From contig CAYLXK010000003.1 in assembly GCA_964387685.1 (NCBI GenBank), positions 248,001 to 312,000 of the forward strand: 64,000 bases of DNA. Reading direction: 5' to 3'. Of this stretch, positions 52,285 through 61,745 are shown in pieces. The DNA comes from Bryobacter sp964387685 (GTDB lineage Bacteria; Acidobacteriota; Terriglobia; Bryobacterales; Bryobacteraceae). The notes under the pieces were generated by a model that saw only the letters and a program-made list of their open reading frames with translations, was not told the DNA's origin and did not search any database. Each line of letters starts with the position of its first letter. Position 1 is the stretch's first letter. The translations under genes were made by a program, and so were the position numbers.

Positions 52285-53816
52285 GCCAACATGCCCCGCC
52301 GCAAAAATCCGGGCCTCATATTCCAGATCAGTTCCCGGTGTTGCGGCCACAGCACGAACGCATAGAGCAAGAGCAGATGTAGCAGCCCCAGGCAAGCCGC
52401 CATCCACGCCAAGCCCCACCAGCTATCAGGGTTGAAGGCGTAAAGCATTGCAACAGCAAGGCCCGCAGTGAACCCGGCCGCCACCAACGGCCGTATATGT
52501 ATGTCCCGCAGAAGAGCAAGGAAGGAGATTCCGATCGCGCGGCTCACAATCCAGGAGGGCCGCAGGCCTCGGTTCAAAAAGAACGAGATCGCCCACCACG
52601 CTGCGGCAAAGGCCAAGGGTTGGGTGGGGAGAAAAATCCACCAGCCCACCAGTAGCACGCCCGCCTCGGCAACCAACCCGAAATTGTAGCCCCGATGCTC
52701 GCCCATACCAAATAAAGTAGCGATCGAATTCTGGTGAGCGGCCGCGCCGAAGGTGTATCCGAATACCAGCCAGGGGATCAACGGGAGACACCGCTCGGCG
52801 ATCTCCGGCCCTACCCAAAGTGTGAACAGCGAGCGTCCGAAAACGAGTAAAAATACCGCCACGAACAGAAAAAGCATAAATGTGTAGCGATTCAGATAAC
52901 GCACGGTCCGTTCCATGGCCTGTATATTGTCCTGTGCGGCCAACTGCGCCGTGGCGCTTGTCGTGACGGAACCCGCCTGCGAGATCAATTCATAACAGCT
53001 AGCGAGTAAGCGCAGCACCAGGCTGTAGTAGCCTACACTCGCTGCGTCCTTCCAGATTCCCAAGAGGATTACAGGCCCGTTATGAAGGAATTGGCCCGCT
53101 AAGCTCCCCAGCAGCGTCGGCAATCCGTAGTGTAGCAGTTGGCGGAACAACTCGCCGTCAAACACGGAAAAACTGGGTCTGAAGGCCGGCAGCCGCCGTC
53201 GAAAGAAGAAAATCAGCAAGGCAAAACCGCACCAGATCGAAACAACCGTTGCCCAACCCAACCCTTCCAGTCCGCTCCGCCAATGCAAGGCGAGCAAGCA
53301 AAACGCCATCCGCAGGGCATTAACCGTAATGTTGATCCGGCTGAGAGTTCCGAAATCCTGAAAGCCCTCCATTGCGGCCCGGCCCACGTTGAATAGCAAC
53401 TGAAACGCCATGGTGATCCCCGTCAGCCGCAGCAACAAGACGTATTCACGGCGCAGATTCTCCGGTACGCGAAACCAGCCAATCGAATATTCCGCCAGAA
53501 AAAAGACTGCCGTTGCAGCCAGCACGGCGACGCCCAAGAAGTAGACAATGCTCGCGTTGAGGATGCCATGCAGGCGGCGCGTGTCCCCTCGCTCATGGTA
53601 TTGCGCCACATATTTGACGGTGGCCGAGCGAATCCCCAAGTCCGCGATTCCCAGGTAATCGAGCACGCTAAAGACCAGCGCCCAAACGCCGTAGGCCTCG
53701 ATGCCCAGGCCTTTCACCACCAGCGGGCTGAGGATAAAGCCACTTACCAAAGAAGCGGCAAAAGAAACTCCATTCCACGCCAGATTCGCCGCAAAGCGGC
53801 TTGAGCGGGATCTCAT
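52281..53816 (-). CDS. Polysaccharide flippase (Wzx/MATE-like)
   Basis: A 511-residue integral membrane protein with about 12-14 predicted helices, an N-terminal RFAANLAWNGVSFAASLVSGFILSP and YGVWALVFSVLDYLGIADLG typical of PST/Wzx flippases. It moves undecaprenyl-linked oligosaccharide across the inner membrane. A Trp/Phe-rich C-terminus ends at the stop that overlaps the GT4 GTG. The start overlaps the asnB stop (ATGA, 53813-53816). No Wzy polymerase is obvious in the cluster. Confidence 0.88.
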   Translation of the reverse strand: MRSRSSRFAANLAWNGVSFAASLVSGFILSPLVVKGLGIEAYGVWALVFSVLDYLGIADLGIRSATVKYVAQYHERGDTRRLHGILNASIVYFLGVAVLAATAVFFLAEYSIGWFRVPENLRREYVLLLRLTGITMAFQLLFNVGRAAMEGFQDFGTLSRINITVNALRMAFCLLALHWRSGLEGLGWATVVSIWCGFALLIFFFRRRLPAFRPSFSVFDGELFRQLLHYGLPTLLGSLAGQFLHNGPVILLGIWKDAASVGYYSLVLRLLASCYELISQAGSVTTSATAQLAAQDNIQAMERTVRYLNRYTFMLFLFVAVFLLVFGRSLFTLWVGPEIAERCLPLIPWLVFGYTFGAAAHQNSIATLFGMGEHRGYNFGLVAEAGVLLVGWWIFLPTQPLAFAAAWWAISFFLNRGLRPSWIVSRAIGISFLALLRDIHIRPLVAAGFTAGLAVAMLYAFNPDSWWGLAWMAACLGLLHLLLLYAFVLWPQHRELIWNMRPGFLRRGMLA

Positions 53817-55678
53817 GCGGAGACGGGATACTCCTCAAACCACAACTCCAGCATCAGCAGCCACCATAGCCACTGCGAGTTGTCGCGGCGTTTCACCTGA
53901 TGCTCCTCCACCATCCGCCGCAGAAAGGGTTCGGAAACGATGCCGCGGTCCAGGAAGCGACGGCTGAAGAGTGAATCTTGAACCAGTGGGCGCAGCGAAC
54001 CGCGAAACCAATCGGCCAGGGGAATGCCAAAGCCGCTCTTGGGCCGAGTCAGAAGCTCCGCCGGCAAACGGTCCTGCATCGAGGCGATCAGGTTGTACTT
54101 TCCGCGCCCGTTGCGCGTTCGCCAGGAATCGGGAAAGCCCGCCGCCGCGCGCGCCACTTCGGGGTCCAGGAGCGGACAGCGCACCTCAAGCGAATAAGCC
54201 ATCGACATGCGGTCCACTTTGACGAGCATATCGCCGGGTAGATTCACGTTGGTCTCCCAAGCGTAGGCGAGTCCCAAAGTATCCTGGCGCGCCGCGGCGA
54301 GATAAGGCCGGAACATAGAATCGAGAAACGCGCTCTCCGCCGGAAACAGATAGTCTTCCGTCAGTAATTGCCGACGCAGGTAATAAGGCGCGAAGTTGCG
54401 CTCCAAGTACCTCTCAAAGCCACTGGGACGGCTCATCATCCGGAGGTAATTCTTTCCGTAGGCACTGTAAGGAAGCAACTCGGCCACTCCGCCGAGGACG
54501 GCTCGCATCAGGCCCGGCACTCTGCCCATGGCCTCCAATCGCGGAATTTCCCAAAAGCGGGTGTAGCCACCGAAAAGTTCGTCTCCGCCATCGCCACTGA
54601 GCGCCACCTTCACATGGCGTGCCGCAAACTCCGAGACGATGCCCGTCGGAATGGCCGAAGAGTCGCCAAAGGGTTCGTCGCAGTGATGCGCGATCCGATG
54701 GGCCATCGCCGTTGAATCGGGCTTCACCAGAATCTCGTGATGTTCCGTGCCGTACTTTTCGGCCACCATCCGCGCCCACGGCAGTTCGTTCATTCCCGCT
54801 TCTTCGAAGCCGATGGAGAACGTCTTTACCGGCTCCGTCGTTTGCCGGGCCATGGAGGCCACCACCAGGCTCGAATCAATGCCCCCGCTCAAGAAGGCGC
54901 CCAGGGGCACATCCGCCATCAAGCGCAAGCGCACGCTTTCGTCAAAGGTTTCGCGCAGCGCCGCGAGATTCGCCGGACCATCAAACTCGGGCGGCTCTTC
55001 CAGCAATGGTACCGGCGCAGTCCAATAGCGCTCTGTCCGTAAGTTGCCGTTCGCGCGCCGCTCCATCCAACAGGCTGGAGGTAGCTTTGCGACCCCCTCG
55101 AAGGCGGAAAGCGGATCGGGAATGAAGCCGAATTGAAAGTAGACCCGCAGCGCATCCCGATTCATCGCCAAAGGCACACCCGCCGCGCGCAAACACTTGA
55201 TCTCGCTGCCAAAGAAAAAGCCGGAGGGAGCTTCCGAATAATAGAGCGGTTTCTTTCCAAAGCGGTCTCGGGCTAGAAACAATGTCCGCTCTCGGCTGTT
55301 CCAAATCGCGAATGCAAACATGCCTCGCAGACGGGAGACTGCCGCTGGCCCAAATTGTTCGTAGAGGTGCAGTATCGTCTCGGTGTCCGAGTGTGTCCGG
55401 AAGCGATGTCCATAGGCTTCGAGTTCGCGCCGCAGTTCGAGATGGTTGTAGATCTCTCCGTTGAAGACGATCCACATTGTCGAATCTTCGTTCGGGATGG
55501 GCTGGTTGCCGGTGGAGAGGTCGATGATGCTAAGGCGGCGCATCCCTATTGCCAGGTCGCCTTCCCGGTGGAAGCCCTGGTCGTCCGGGCCTCGATGCCG
55601 AATCGCGCCAAGCATCGCTTGGATGGCCTCGTCCGGCGCAGGGGAGGGCTGGCCCCAGAAACCCGCAATTCCGCACAT
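53813..55678 (-). CDS. asnB: Asparagine synthase (glutamine-hydrolysing), AsnB type
   Basis: A 621-residue class II amidotransferase. Cys2 begins the glutaminase domain (MCGIAGFWGQ; RHRGPDDQGF; FNGEIYNH). The synthetase domain has the pyrophosphate loop LSGGIDSSLV and SIGFEEAGMNE. In polysaccharide clusters AsnB relatives often amidate sugar or uronic acids or act on lipid-linked sugars; a true asparagine synthase role cannot be excluded. It is the first gene of the minus-strand chain and diverges from the AlgD-like gene across 39 bases. Confidence 0.85.
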   Translation of the reverse strand: MCGIAGFWGQPSPAPDEAIQAMLGAIRHRGPDDQGFHREGDLAIGMRRLSIIDLSTGNQPIPNEDSTMWIVFNGEIYNHLELRRELEAYGHRFRTHSDTETILHLYEQFGPAAVSRLRGMFAFAIWNSRERTLFLARDRFGKKPLYYSEAPSGFFFGSEIKCLRAAGVPLAMNRDALRVYFQFGFIPDPLSAFEGVAKLPPACWMERRANGNLRTERYWTAPVPLLEEPPEFDGPANLAALRETFDESVRLRLMADVPLGAFLSGGIDSSLVVASMARQTTEPVKTFSIGFEEAGMNELPWARMVAEKYGTEHHEILVKPDSTAMAHRIAHHCDEPFGDSSAIPTGIVSEFAARHVKVALSGDGGDELFGGYTRFWEIPRLEAMGRVPGLMRAVLGGVAELLPYSAYGKNYLRMMSRPSGFERYLERNFAPYYLRRQLLTEDYLFPAESAFLDSMFRPYLAAARQDTLGLAYAWETNVNLPGDMLVKVDRMSMAYSLEVRCPLLDPEVARAAAGFPDSWRTRNGRGKYNLIASMQDRLPAELLTRPKSGFGIPLADWFRGSLRPLVQDSLFSRRFLDRGIVSEPFLRRMVEEHQVKRRDNSQWLWWLLMLELWFEEYPVSA

Positions 55679-55717
55679 AATTCGATTCTAAAGCTAGACT
55701 GGTAAACGACTTATCAA

Positions 55718-56986
55718 ATGACGTCAGAAAACATTGTGGTTGTCGGTCTGGGTTATGTCGGATGCGTTACGGCAGCCTGCCTGGCCAGCCTGGGGCATCG
55801 GGTGGTTGGCGTCGATCGAGACGCCTTCAAAGTGAAATGCGTCAACGACGGCTTGGCGCCTTTTTACGAGCCGGGCCTGGAAGAATTAGTGCTCGAGGGC
55901 CGTAATGCGGGGCTACTTTCCGCCACCACGGAGATCCGCAAGACCCGGGGAGAAATCATTCTCGTCTGCGTCGGTACTCCTTCTGAACGCAATGGGAACC
56001 TGGATCTGTCTTACCTGCGCCGCAGCGTGGAAGAGGTAGCATCCGCGCTCCGGGAGCAGGGCCGCGGCGCCATCCTGGCGGTACGCAGCACGGTTTATCC
56101 CGGCACGGCCGAAGAGATCGTCATGCCGCTGCTGAAGGAAATACCCGGCACCTTCGTGGTCTCGCATCCCGAGTTCCTGCGGGAAGGCTCGGCCGTCAAG
56201 GATTTCCTCGATCCTTCGCTTATCGTTGCCGGGGGCGAAGATCCGGCGGCGGTGCAGCGGGTGGCCAGCCTCTACACAAAAATCCCCACCGTGCCTAGTC
56301 TGGTCAGTCTGCGGACGGCTGAAATGATCAAGTACTCCTGCAACGCCTTCCACGCCGCGAAAGTCGCCTTCGCCAATGAAATTGGGAGCCTCTGCGGCCG
56401 CTTGGGGATCAACGGGGAAGAGGTAATGGCCACGCTGTGCGCGGACACCAAGCTCAATGTCTCGGCGGCGTACCTGAAGCCGGGCTTTGCGTTTGGGGGC
56501 TCCTGTTTGCCGAAAGATCTCCGGGCCATCATGTACCGTAGCCACGCCGCAGGTCTCGAATTGCCTCTCTTGGCCCACGTGCTCCCCAGCAACGAAGCAC
56601 ACCTAAAAAGAAGCTTGTCCCTTGCTTTGGATTTAGGCGATGTTCGGCTGGGTATTGTCGGCCTGGCCTTTAAGGAAAACACGGACGATCTGCGAGAAAG
56701 CCCGGTCGTCTCGCTACTGGAAGGCCTGATCGGTAAGGGGCGGAGCATCCGCGTCTTCGATCCCCACATTCGACTGGACAGCATCTACGGCACGAATCGA
56801 AATTATCTCCTCAACGCGGTGCCTCATATCGGCCGGCTAATGACTGAGAGCCTGGAAGCGCTGGTTGGGGAAAGCGACGCTTTGATTGTGACCCAGGCGC
56901 TGAAGCCCGAGTTGAATCAGCTTGTCCAGGCCAGCGGCAAGAAGATCTTGAACCTTGCAAAGGCTCCCAATTACAACGCGGCCTAG
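55718..56986 (+). CDS. Nucleotide-sugar 6-dehydrogenase, GDP-mannose dehydrogenase (AlgD)-like
   Basis: A 422-residue NAD-dependent four-electron dehydrogenase making a uronic acid donor. NAD site: VVGLGYVGCVTAACLASLGH. Catalytic residues: K205 in EMIKYSCNAF and nucleophile C263 in FAFGGSCLPKDLRA. The wording LKPGFAFGGSCLPKD and FKENTDDLRESP matches AlgD more than UDP-glucose dehydrogenases, so GDP-mannuronate is the favoured product. The uronic acid could be the substrate amidated by the neighbouring AsnB-like protein; this is inference. Ends four bases into the convergent TolB-like gene. Confidence 0.87.
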   Translation: MTSENIVVVGLGYVGCVTAACLASLGHRVVGVDRDAFKVKCVNDGLAPFYEPGLEELVLEGRNAGLLSATTEIRKTRGEIILVCVGTPSERNGNLDLSYLRRSVEEVASALREQGRGAILAVRSTVYPGTAEEIVMPLLKEIPGTFVVSHPEFLREGSAVKDFLDPSLIVAGGEDPAAVQRVASLYTKIPTVPSLVSLRTAEMIKYSCNAFHAAKVAFANEIGSLCGRLGINGEEVMATLCADTKLNVSAAYLKPGFAFGGSCLPKDLRAIMYRSHAAGLELPLLAHVLPSNEAHLKRSLSLALDLGDVRLGIVGLAFKENTDDLRESPVVSLLEGLIGKGRSIRVFDPHIRLDSIYGTNRNYLLNAVPHIGRLMTESLEALVGESDALIVTQALKPELNQLVQASGKKILNLAKAPNYNAA

Positions 56987-58011
56987 GGCTTCGAGAGGGG
57001 ATTGAGCGTTTCCGGCGGGGCCGCGGGCGCTTGCCACTCGGCCACGATAACGTTGCCGTCCCGCGTGAAAGCTAAGCGGTTCCCGTCCGGCGAGAACGCG
57101 GGTTCGCTAGCGAACTTGCTGCCATGAGTCAGTTGCACCAGCCCGGTTCCGTCCAGATTCACCAGGAAGAGTTCGAAGCGGTCGGCCGCGCACCCGGGCA
57201 AATTGGCGCTAAACACGATGCGCCGGTTATCCGGCGCCCATACAGGAGCGAGCACTGTACACCCGAAGCTCGAAACTTGCTTCTCATCTTTGCCTGAGAA
57301 TCCCATCACATAAATTTCGCTCGGCACCAGCCCCGCTCTCTCTTGCTGCAGATCGTCCTTCACTCGCTTCTCGGCCGCAGCGCTGCGGGCGCGCGTGGAG
57401 CGAAACACAATGCGGCGCCCGTCGAAACTGACGCTTGGGTCTCCATCGTAGCCGGGGCTGCGCGTAAGTTGCCTTTTGTTTAGACCGTCCAATTCCATAG
57501 ACCAGATTTCGAGGTCGCCGCTAGCCTGGCTTGAATAGACGATGCGCTTCTCGGCCTCGGAATATTCGGCTTCACCGTCATAACCACTGGCGCCCGCGAT
57601 CCGCGCCAGTTTGTTCTTTTCGCTCGATACGAAAATATTGAACGCGGCCGGCACACTCCCCAAACTTGCGGGTGCACACTGCCCGCCCACCTCATGGGTC
57701 GAATCGAAAATCCAAACTTTGCCCTTGCCGATCGGGGTTGCCTGGCGGACGGTGCCTTGGCCGGTCGACGCAAGCCGTCGTTCTTTTGTTTCCAGGTCCA
57801 GCCAATAGGCTTGATCGCAACCTTCGGCGGGCTTGGAAACAATCAACATGCGCCGGCTATCGCCGCTCCATTGCGGCCGCCGGCTAACGCCATCCGTCGT
57901 CAGATTCCGGGCATTCACAAGAAATTCCGGGTGTACGGGAATGGCCGCCCCAAAGCGGCCCGTCTGAGCTAGCGCAGGGATTGCCAGGATAAAGAAAATC
58001 AGATATCGCAT
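56983..58011 (-). CDS. Secreted TolB-like/PD40 beta-propeller protein
   Basis: A 342-residue protein with a signal peptide (about 1-15, ending ALAQ). At least four PD40-type repeats are seen, such as RPQWSGDSRRMLIVS, PSVSFDGRRIVFRSTRA, PVWAPDNRRIVFSA and PAFSPDGNRLAFTRDG, each with the SxDGxxxAF core of TolB-like propellers. It lies three bases after dapD on the same strand and may be co-transcribed, although no metabolic link to lysine synthesis is clear. Confidence 0.83.
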   Translation of the reverse strand: MRYLIFFILAIPALAQTGRFGAAIPVHPEFLVNARNLTTDGVSRRPQWSGDSRRMLIVSKPAEGCDQAYWLDLETKERRLASTGQGTVRQATPIGKGKVWIFDSTHEVGGQCAPASLGSVPAAFNIFVSSEKNKLARIAGASGYDGEAEYSEAEKRIVYSSQASGDLEIWSMELDGLNKRQLTRSPGYDGDPSVSFDGRRIVFRSTRARSAAAEKRVKDDLQQERAGLVPSEIYVMGFSGKDEKQVSSFGCTVLAPVWAPDNRRIVFSANLPGCAADRFELFLVNLDGTGLVQLTHGSKFASEPAFSPDGNRLAFTRDGNVIVAEWQAPAAPPETLNPLSKP

Positions 58012-58014
58012 CGG

Positions 58015-58848
58015 CTACCGCAGAAGGTCCTCAAGTTGCACTTTGGCGTCAGTCTTTTCGTCACGGTACTTCACAATGATAGGCGTGTAGAGCGAGATGC
58101 CCCAATCCTTTCCAATTCCTCGATTCAGTTGGCGGGAACCCGCTACCACCACCGCGCCTTCCGGCACAATGAGCGGGCCGTCGCCGGAAGCAATTACCTT
58201 CTCGTTCACCAAATCGTAAATCGGCGTCGAGCGATTCAGAATTACTCCGCTCCCCAATACCGATCGGCGTTTCACCACGGTTCCTTCATAGACTCCGCAA
58301 TTGCCGCCCACCATCACTTCATCTTCGATAATGACGGGCAGCGCGCCAACAGGTTCCAAAACTCCGCCAATTTGTGCCGCGGCCGAAAGATGGCAATTCC
58401 TGCCGATCTGCGCACAGCTGCCAACCAAAGCATGGCTATCCACCATGCTTCCCTCGCCCACCCAAGCGCCCACGTTAATGTACATCGGAGGCATGCAAGT
58501 CACTCCCCGTCCTAGAAAGCAGCCGTCCCGGATCGAGGAACCGCCCGGCACAATTCGCACCCCATCCCCCACGCTCATCCTCCGAACAGGGTAGGTGGCC
58601 TTATCGAAAAAAGGTTGGCGCTGGGTATCGACGCTCATGTCCACGATCTGGCCCAGCCGAAATCCAAGCAGAATGCCTTGCTTTACCCAACTATTGGTTC
58701 GCCATCCGGTAGAGGTAGAGGCGTCCGGCTCCGCCGCGCGGTACTCTCCGGCATTCAAACCCGCCTTGAAGGCATGAAATAGACGATGCTCGGCCTCACC
58801 CAGTTCGCTGGGGGCCATCGCGAAAGCCGCTTCGATCCGCTCCCGCAT
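58015..58848 (-). CDS. dapD: 2,3,4,5-tetrahydropyridine-2,6-dicarboxylate N-succinyltransferase
   Basis: Succinylates tetrahydrodipicolinate, the first committed step of the succinylase branch to meso-DAP and lysine. The 277 residues (E. coli 274) contain the helical N-domain and a left-handed beta helix, with GSSIRDGCFLGRGVTCMPPMYINVGAWVGEGSMVDSHA in parts. The ATG at 58848 shares its A with the dapA stop (TAATG), so they are coupled; longer in-frame starts lie inside dapA. Confidence 0.95.
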   Translation of the reverse strand: MRERIEAAFAMAPSELGEAEHRLFHAFKAGLNAGEYRAAEPDASTSTGWRTNSWVKQGILLGFRLGQIVDMSVDTQRQPFFDKATYPVRRMSVGDGVRIVPGGSSIRDGCFLGRGVTCMPPMYINVGAWVGEGSMVDSHALVGSCAQIGRNCHLSAAAQIGGVLEPVGALPVIIEDEVMVGGNCGVYEGTVVKRRSVLGSGVILNRSTPIYDLVNEKVIASGDGPLIVPEGAVVVAGSRQLNRGIGKDWGISLYTPIIVKYRDEKTDAKVQLEDLLR

Positions 58849-59723
58849 TAAAGCAGCCCCGTTTTCTTTAAAACGCCGCGAATCTTGGTCTGCGCGTCCT
58901 GTCCCGGCGGCAACATGGGTAGGCGATAGGCTGGCTTCAGGAGCCCCATCTGCGCCATGGCCCATTTGACGGGCATGGGGTTGGATTCCACAAAATTGAC
59001 GTCCATCAGCGGCAAGTACTTCTTCTGAATCGTGCGGGCGATCGCGAAGTCCCCCGCCAAGCAGGCTTCCGCCAGCCGCGCCATCTCGGTGGGGATTTGA
59101 TTAGAGACCACGCTGATGATGCCGCACCCGCCTAAGGCAATAAGCGGAATGGTAAGCGCGTCGTCGCCGCTCAACACTGCAAACTTTTCGGGAACCGCCT
59201 GAATTACGCGAGCGATTTGCGCGATATCGCCGCTGGCTTCCTTCACCGCGACAATGTTCTTGACCGCCGCCAACCGCGCCAGGGTTGCCGGTTCTACATT
59301 CACGCCCGTGCGTCCCTTTACGCTATACACGATGATCGGCAAGCTCGTCGCCTTGGCCACCGCGCGATAGTGCTCCAATAGGCCTTCCTGGCTCGGTTTG
59401 TTGTAGTAAGGCGTCACGCTAAGCAGTCCGTCGGCGCCCAAGGCTTCGCAATCGTGCGCGAGCCCTTTCACCTCTTCGGTGCTGTAGCCCCCGGCTCCCG
59501 CAATTACCGGCACGCGCCCCTTGGCTTCCTCGATCGTGATCTCGACCACGCGCAAATGCTCTGTGTGCGTTAGTGTCGGGCTCTCCCCCGTCGTCCCGCA
59601 CGGCACCAGGAAGTGAATCCCCGCCGCGATCTGGCGCTTTACCAGCTTGCGGAGTGTCGATTCGTCCAAAGCGCCATTGGACTTGAAGGGCGTAACTAAT
59701 GCGGTACCGCAACCTTGAAACAT
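58848..59723 (-). CDS. dapA: 4-hydroxy-tetrahydrodipicolinate synthase
   Basis: Condenses pyruvate with aspartate semialdehyde. TIM-barrel protein of 291 residues with CGTTGESPTLT (Thr pair), YSVKGRTGVNV (the usual YNVPGRTG slightly altered, the Tyr retained) and the Schiff-base lysine in AVKEASGD (about residue 160). It follows dapB after nine bases and overlaps dapD. Confidence 0.96.
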   Translation of the reverse strand: MFQGCGTALVTPFKSNGALDESTLRKLVKRQIAAGIHFLVPCGTTGESPTLTHTEHLRVVEITIEEAKGRVPVIAGAGGYSTEEVKGLAHDCEALGADGLLSVTPYYNKPSQEGLLEHYRAVAKATSLPIIVYSVKGRTGVNVEPATLARLAAVKNIVAVKEASGDIAQIARVIQAVPEKFAVLSGDDALTIPLIALGGCGIISVVSNQIPTEMARLAEACLAGDFAIARTIQKKYLPLMDVNFVESNPMPVKWAMAQMGLLKPAYRLPMLPPGQDAQTKIRGVLKKTGLL

Positions 59724-59732
59724 ATGCTTTTC

Positions 59733-60419
59733 CTAGGAGAACAGGATCTCGTCGAATTCGTAAAGTCCGCTCTTGCCATGGATCCAACGGGCCGCGTGCA
59801 GCGCACCTCGAGCGAATCCTTCGCGGCTCCGAGCCGTGTGGCGGATCGTGATGGTATCGGCGGCGGAATCGAAACCAATTTCGTGAGTTCCCGGTGCGGC
59901 GCCCGCTCGATTCGAACTCTCGTCGATGTGGCGGCTGTACGTCTTTTGCATCAAACGAACGGCCATTTGATGGGTCCCGCTCGGCGCGTCTTTCTTGGCG
60001 GCATGGTGGATCTCCCAAGCCCAGGCGCCATATTCTGGAAATTTTTCCATATAAGTCGCGAGATTCTGGATGGCTCGAAAAAACACGTTCACGCCAATGG
60101 AGAAGTTCGGGCTCCAAATAAGGCCATGCCCATGTTGCCGCACCAGCGCCTCTACTTCGTCCCTGCGATCCAGCCAGCCCGTGGTGCCGACCACCGTGTT
60201 CACCTTGAGCTCCGCAAGCCTTCGTATGTTCGGAACCGCTGTCTCGGGAGTCGTGAACTCGATAGCCACGTCGATGCCGGCAAAATGCTCCGGCGTCATC
60301 ATCGCTTGCTGGGCGTTGTTGAATTCGTCCAGACGCAGCACTACCTCGCCGCCGTATTCCGGGGCCAGCGACTCAATCGTCCTGCCCATCTTGCCGTAGC
60401 CGACGAGAGCCAGTTTCAC
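59733..60419 (-). CDS. dapB: 4-hydroxy-tetrahydrodipicolinate reductase
   Basis: Reduces the DapA product with NAD(P)H to tetrahydrodipicolinate. At 228 residues it is shorter than E. coli DapB (273) but keeps LVGYGKMGR (cofactor), VGTTGW, PNFSIGVNVF, the catalytic HH and Lys in EIHHAAKKDAPSGT, and the C-terminal helix. The start is GTG at 60419, inside the GTGA overlap with lysC; no in-frame ATG precedes it. Confidence 0.93.
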   Translation of the reverse strand: MKLALVGYGKMGRTIESLAPEYGGEVVLRLDEFNNAQQAMMTPEHFAGIDVAIEFTTPETAVPNIRRLAELKVNTVVGTTGWLDRRDEVEALVRQHGHGLIWSPNFSIGVNVFFRAIQNLATYMEKFPEYGAWAWEIHHAAKKDAPSGTHQMAVRLMQKTYSRHIDESSNRAGAAPGTHEIGFDSAADTITIRHTARSREGFARGALHAARWIHGKSGLYEFDEILFS

Positions 60420-61741
60420 AATTCGAAAACCTCCGGGTCCGAGTCGGAGAAGAACTCCGCGTGCAGGCGTTCGGTCGCCTCGCTCAGGTCCTTTTGGGCG
60501 ACGACGACGCTGATATTCCGTAAGCTCGCGCCTTGGCTAATCATGCGGACATTAATGGGATAGAGCGCGCGAAAAACGCGATGCGCCACCCCAGGCTGCC
60601 AGCGAATATTATCGCCAACTAAGCAAACGATGGCTTGGCCGGACTCGATCTCTACCTCACTGAATGTGCAGAGTTGTTGAGCGATGGCTTCCAGTTCCGA
60701 CGGATTGTCGATCGTGAGCGACACGCTCACTTCGCTGGTCGCGATCATGTCGACCGAGGTCTCGTAACGATCGAAGACCTCGAAAATCCGCCGCAAGAAT
60801 CCATGAGCCATCAGCATACGCGTCGATTGGATGTTGACCAGCGTAACGTTCTTCTTGGACGCGATGGATTTGGCGACGCTTGTGGTCTTCGGGCCTTCAG
60901 CCGTAATGCGGGTTCCGTCCACCTCGGGGCGCCGAGAGTTGAGGATTAGCACCGGAATGTTGCGCTCCATCGCTGGTAACACCGTCGAAGGATGCAGTAC
61001 CTTCGCTCCAAAGTAAGCCAGTTCCGCTGCCTCGGCAAAGCTGATCGCCTTCACGCGCCGTCCCCCGGGCATCACCGTCGGGTCCGCGCTCAGCATTCCA
61101 TCGACATCCGTCCAGATCTGAATCTCTTCGGCGCCAATCCCTGCGCCCACAATGGAGGCGGTGAAGTCACTTCCGCCTCGGCCGAGCGTGGAAGTGACGC
61201 CCTGGCGCGTCGCCCCAATAAACCCGCCCATCACGCTAAGCGGACCCCAGGCCGTACCTTGCAGGCGTTCATTGGTCTCGGCGTAAAGCGGTGCGGCTTG
61301 GGTGTGCCGCTCGTCGGTAACGATGACGCGGCGGCTATCGACATGCGCGGCCCCCAGGGCCCGCGCGACAATCCGGCTGGAAAGGCGCTCGCCAAAGCTT
61401 GCGATCGCATCGCTACTACGGGGCGTTAGCTCTCCCAGAATGGCGAGTCCCCGTATCAGCTCGGCTACTTCCTCGAAATGCTCGTCAATCTCAGAGCTAA
61501 CGCCGAAGCCGTCCGCTTCCCGATGATGATAGGCGCGTAGTTCTTCCACTTTGGCCAACGCCTCGGCTCGCTGCCCGGACACCGCCAAATGCGCGCACTC
61601 TAGCAGCCGGTTCGTAGTCTTGCCCATAGCGGAAACCACCACCACCCGAGGGCGCGCGGCGCGGCTTTGGACGATGGCGGCGACGCGGGCGATCGCTTCG
61701 GCGGATTCCAGCGACGACCCGCCAAACTTCATCACGATCAT
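60416..61741 (-). CDS. lysC: Aspartate kinase, monofunctional
   Basis: Phosphorylates aspartate, the first step to lysine, threonine and methionine. The 441-residue AK domain shows VMKFGGSSL, VVVSAMGKTTNRLL, GFIGATRQGVTSTLGRGGSDFTA (in part) and the two C-terminal ACT domains (about 300-440), where lysine would give feedback inhibition as in LysC of E. coli (449). Stop overlaps the dapB GTG; start lies four bases after the asd stop. Confidence 0.95.
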   Translation of the reverse strand: MIVMKFGGSSLESAEAIARVAAIVQSRAARPRVVVVSAMGKTTNRLLECAHLAVSGQRAEALAKVEELRAYHHREADGFGVSSEIDEHFEEVAELIRGLAILGELTPRSSDAIASFGERLSSRIVARALGAAHVDSRRVIVTDERHTQAAPLYAETNERLQGTAWGPLSVMGGFIGATRQGVTSTLGRGGSDFTASIVGAGIGAEEIQIWTDVDGMLSADPTVMPGGRRVKAISFAEAAELAYFGAKVLHPSTVLPAMERNIPVLILNSRRPEVDGTRITAEGPKTTSVAKSIASKKNVTLVNIQSTRMLMAHGFLRRIFEVFDRYETSVDMIATSEVSVSLTIDNPSELEAIAQQLCTFSEVEIESGQAIVCLVGDNIRWQPGVAHRVFRALYPINVRMISQGASLRNISVVVAQKDLSEATERLHAEFFSDSDPEVFEL

Positions 61742-61745
61742 GGCG

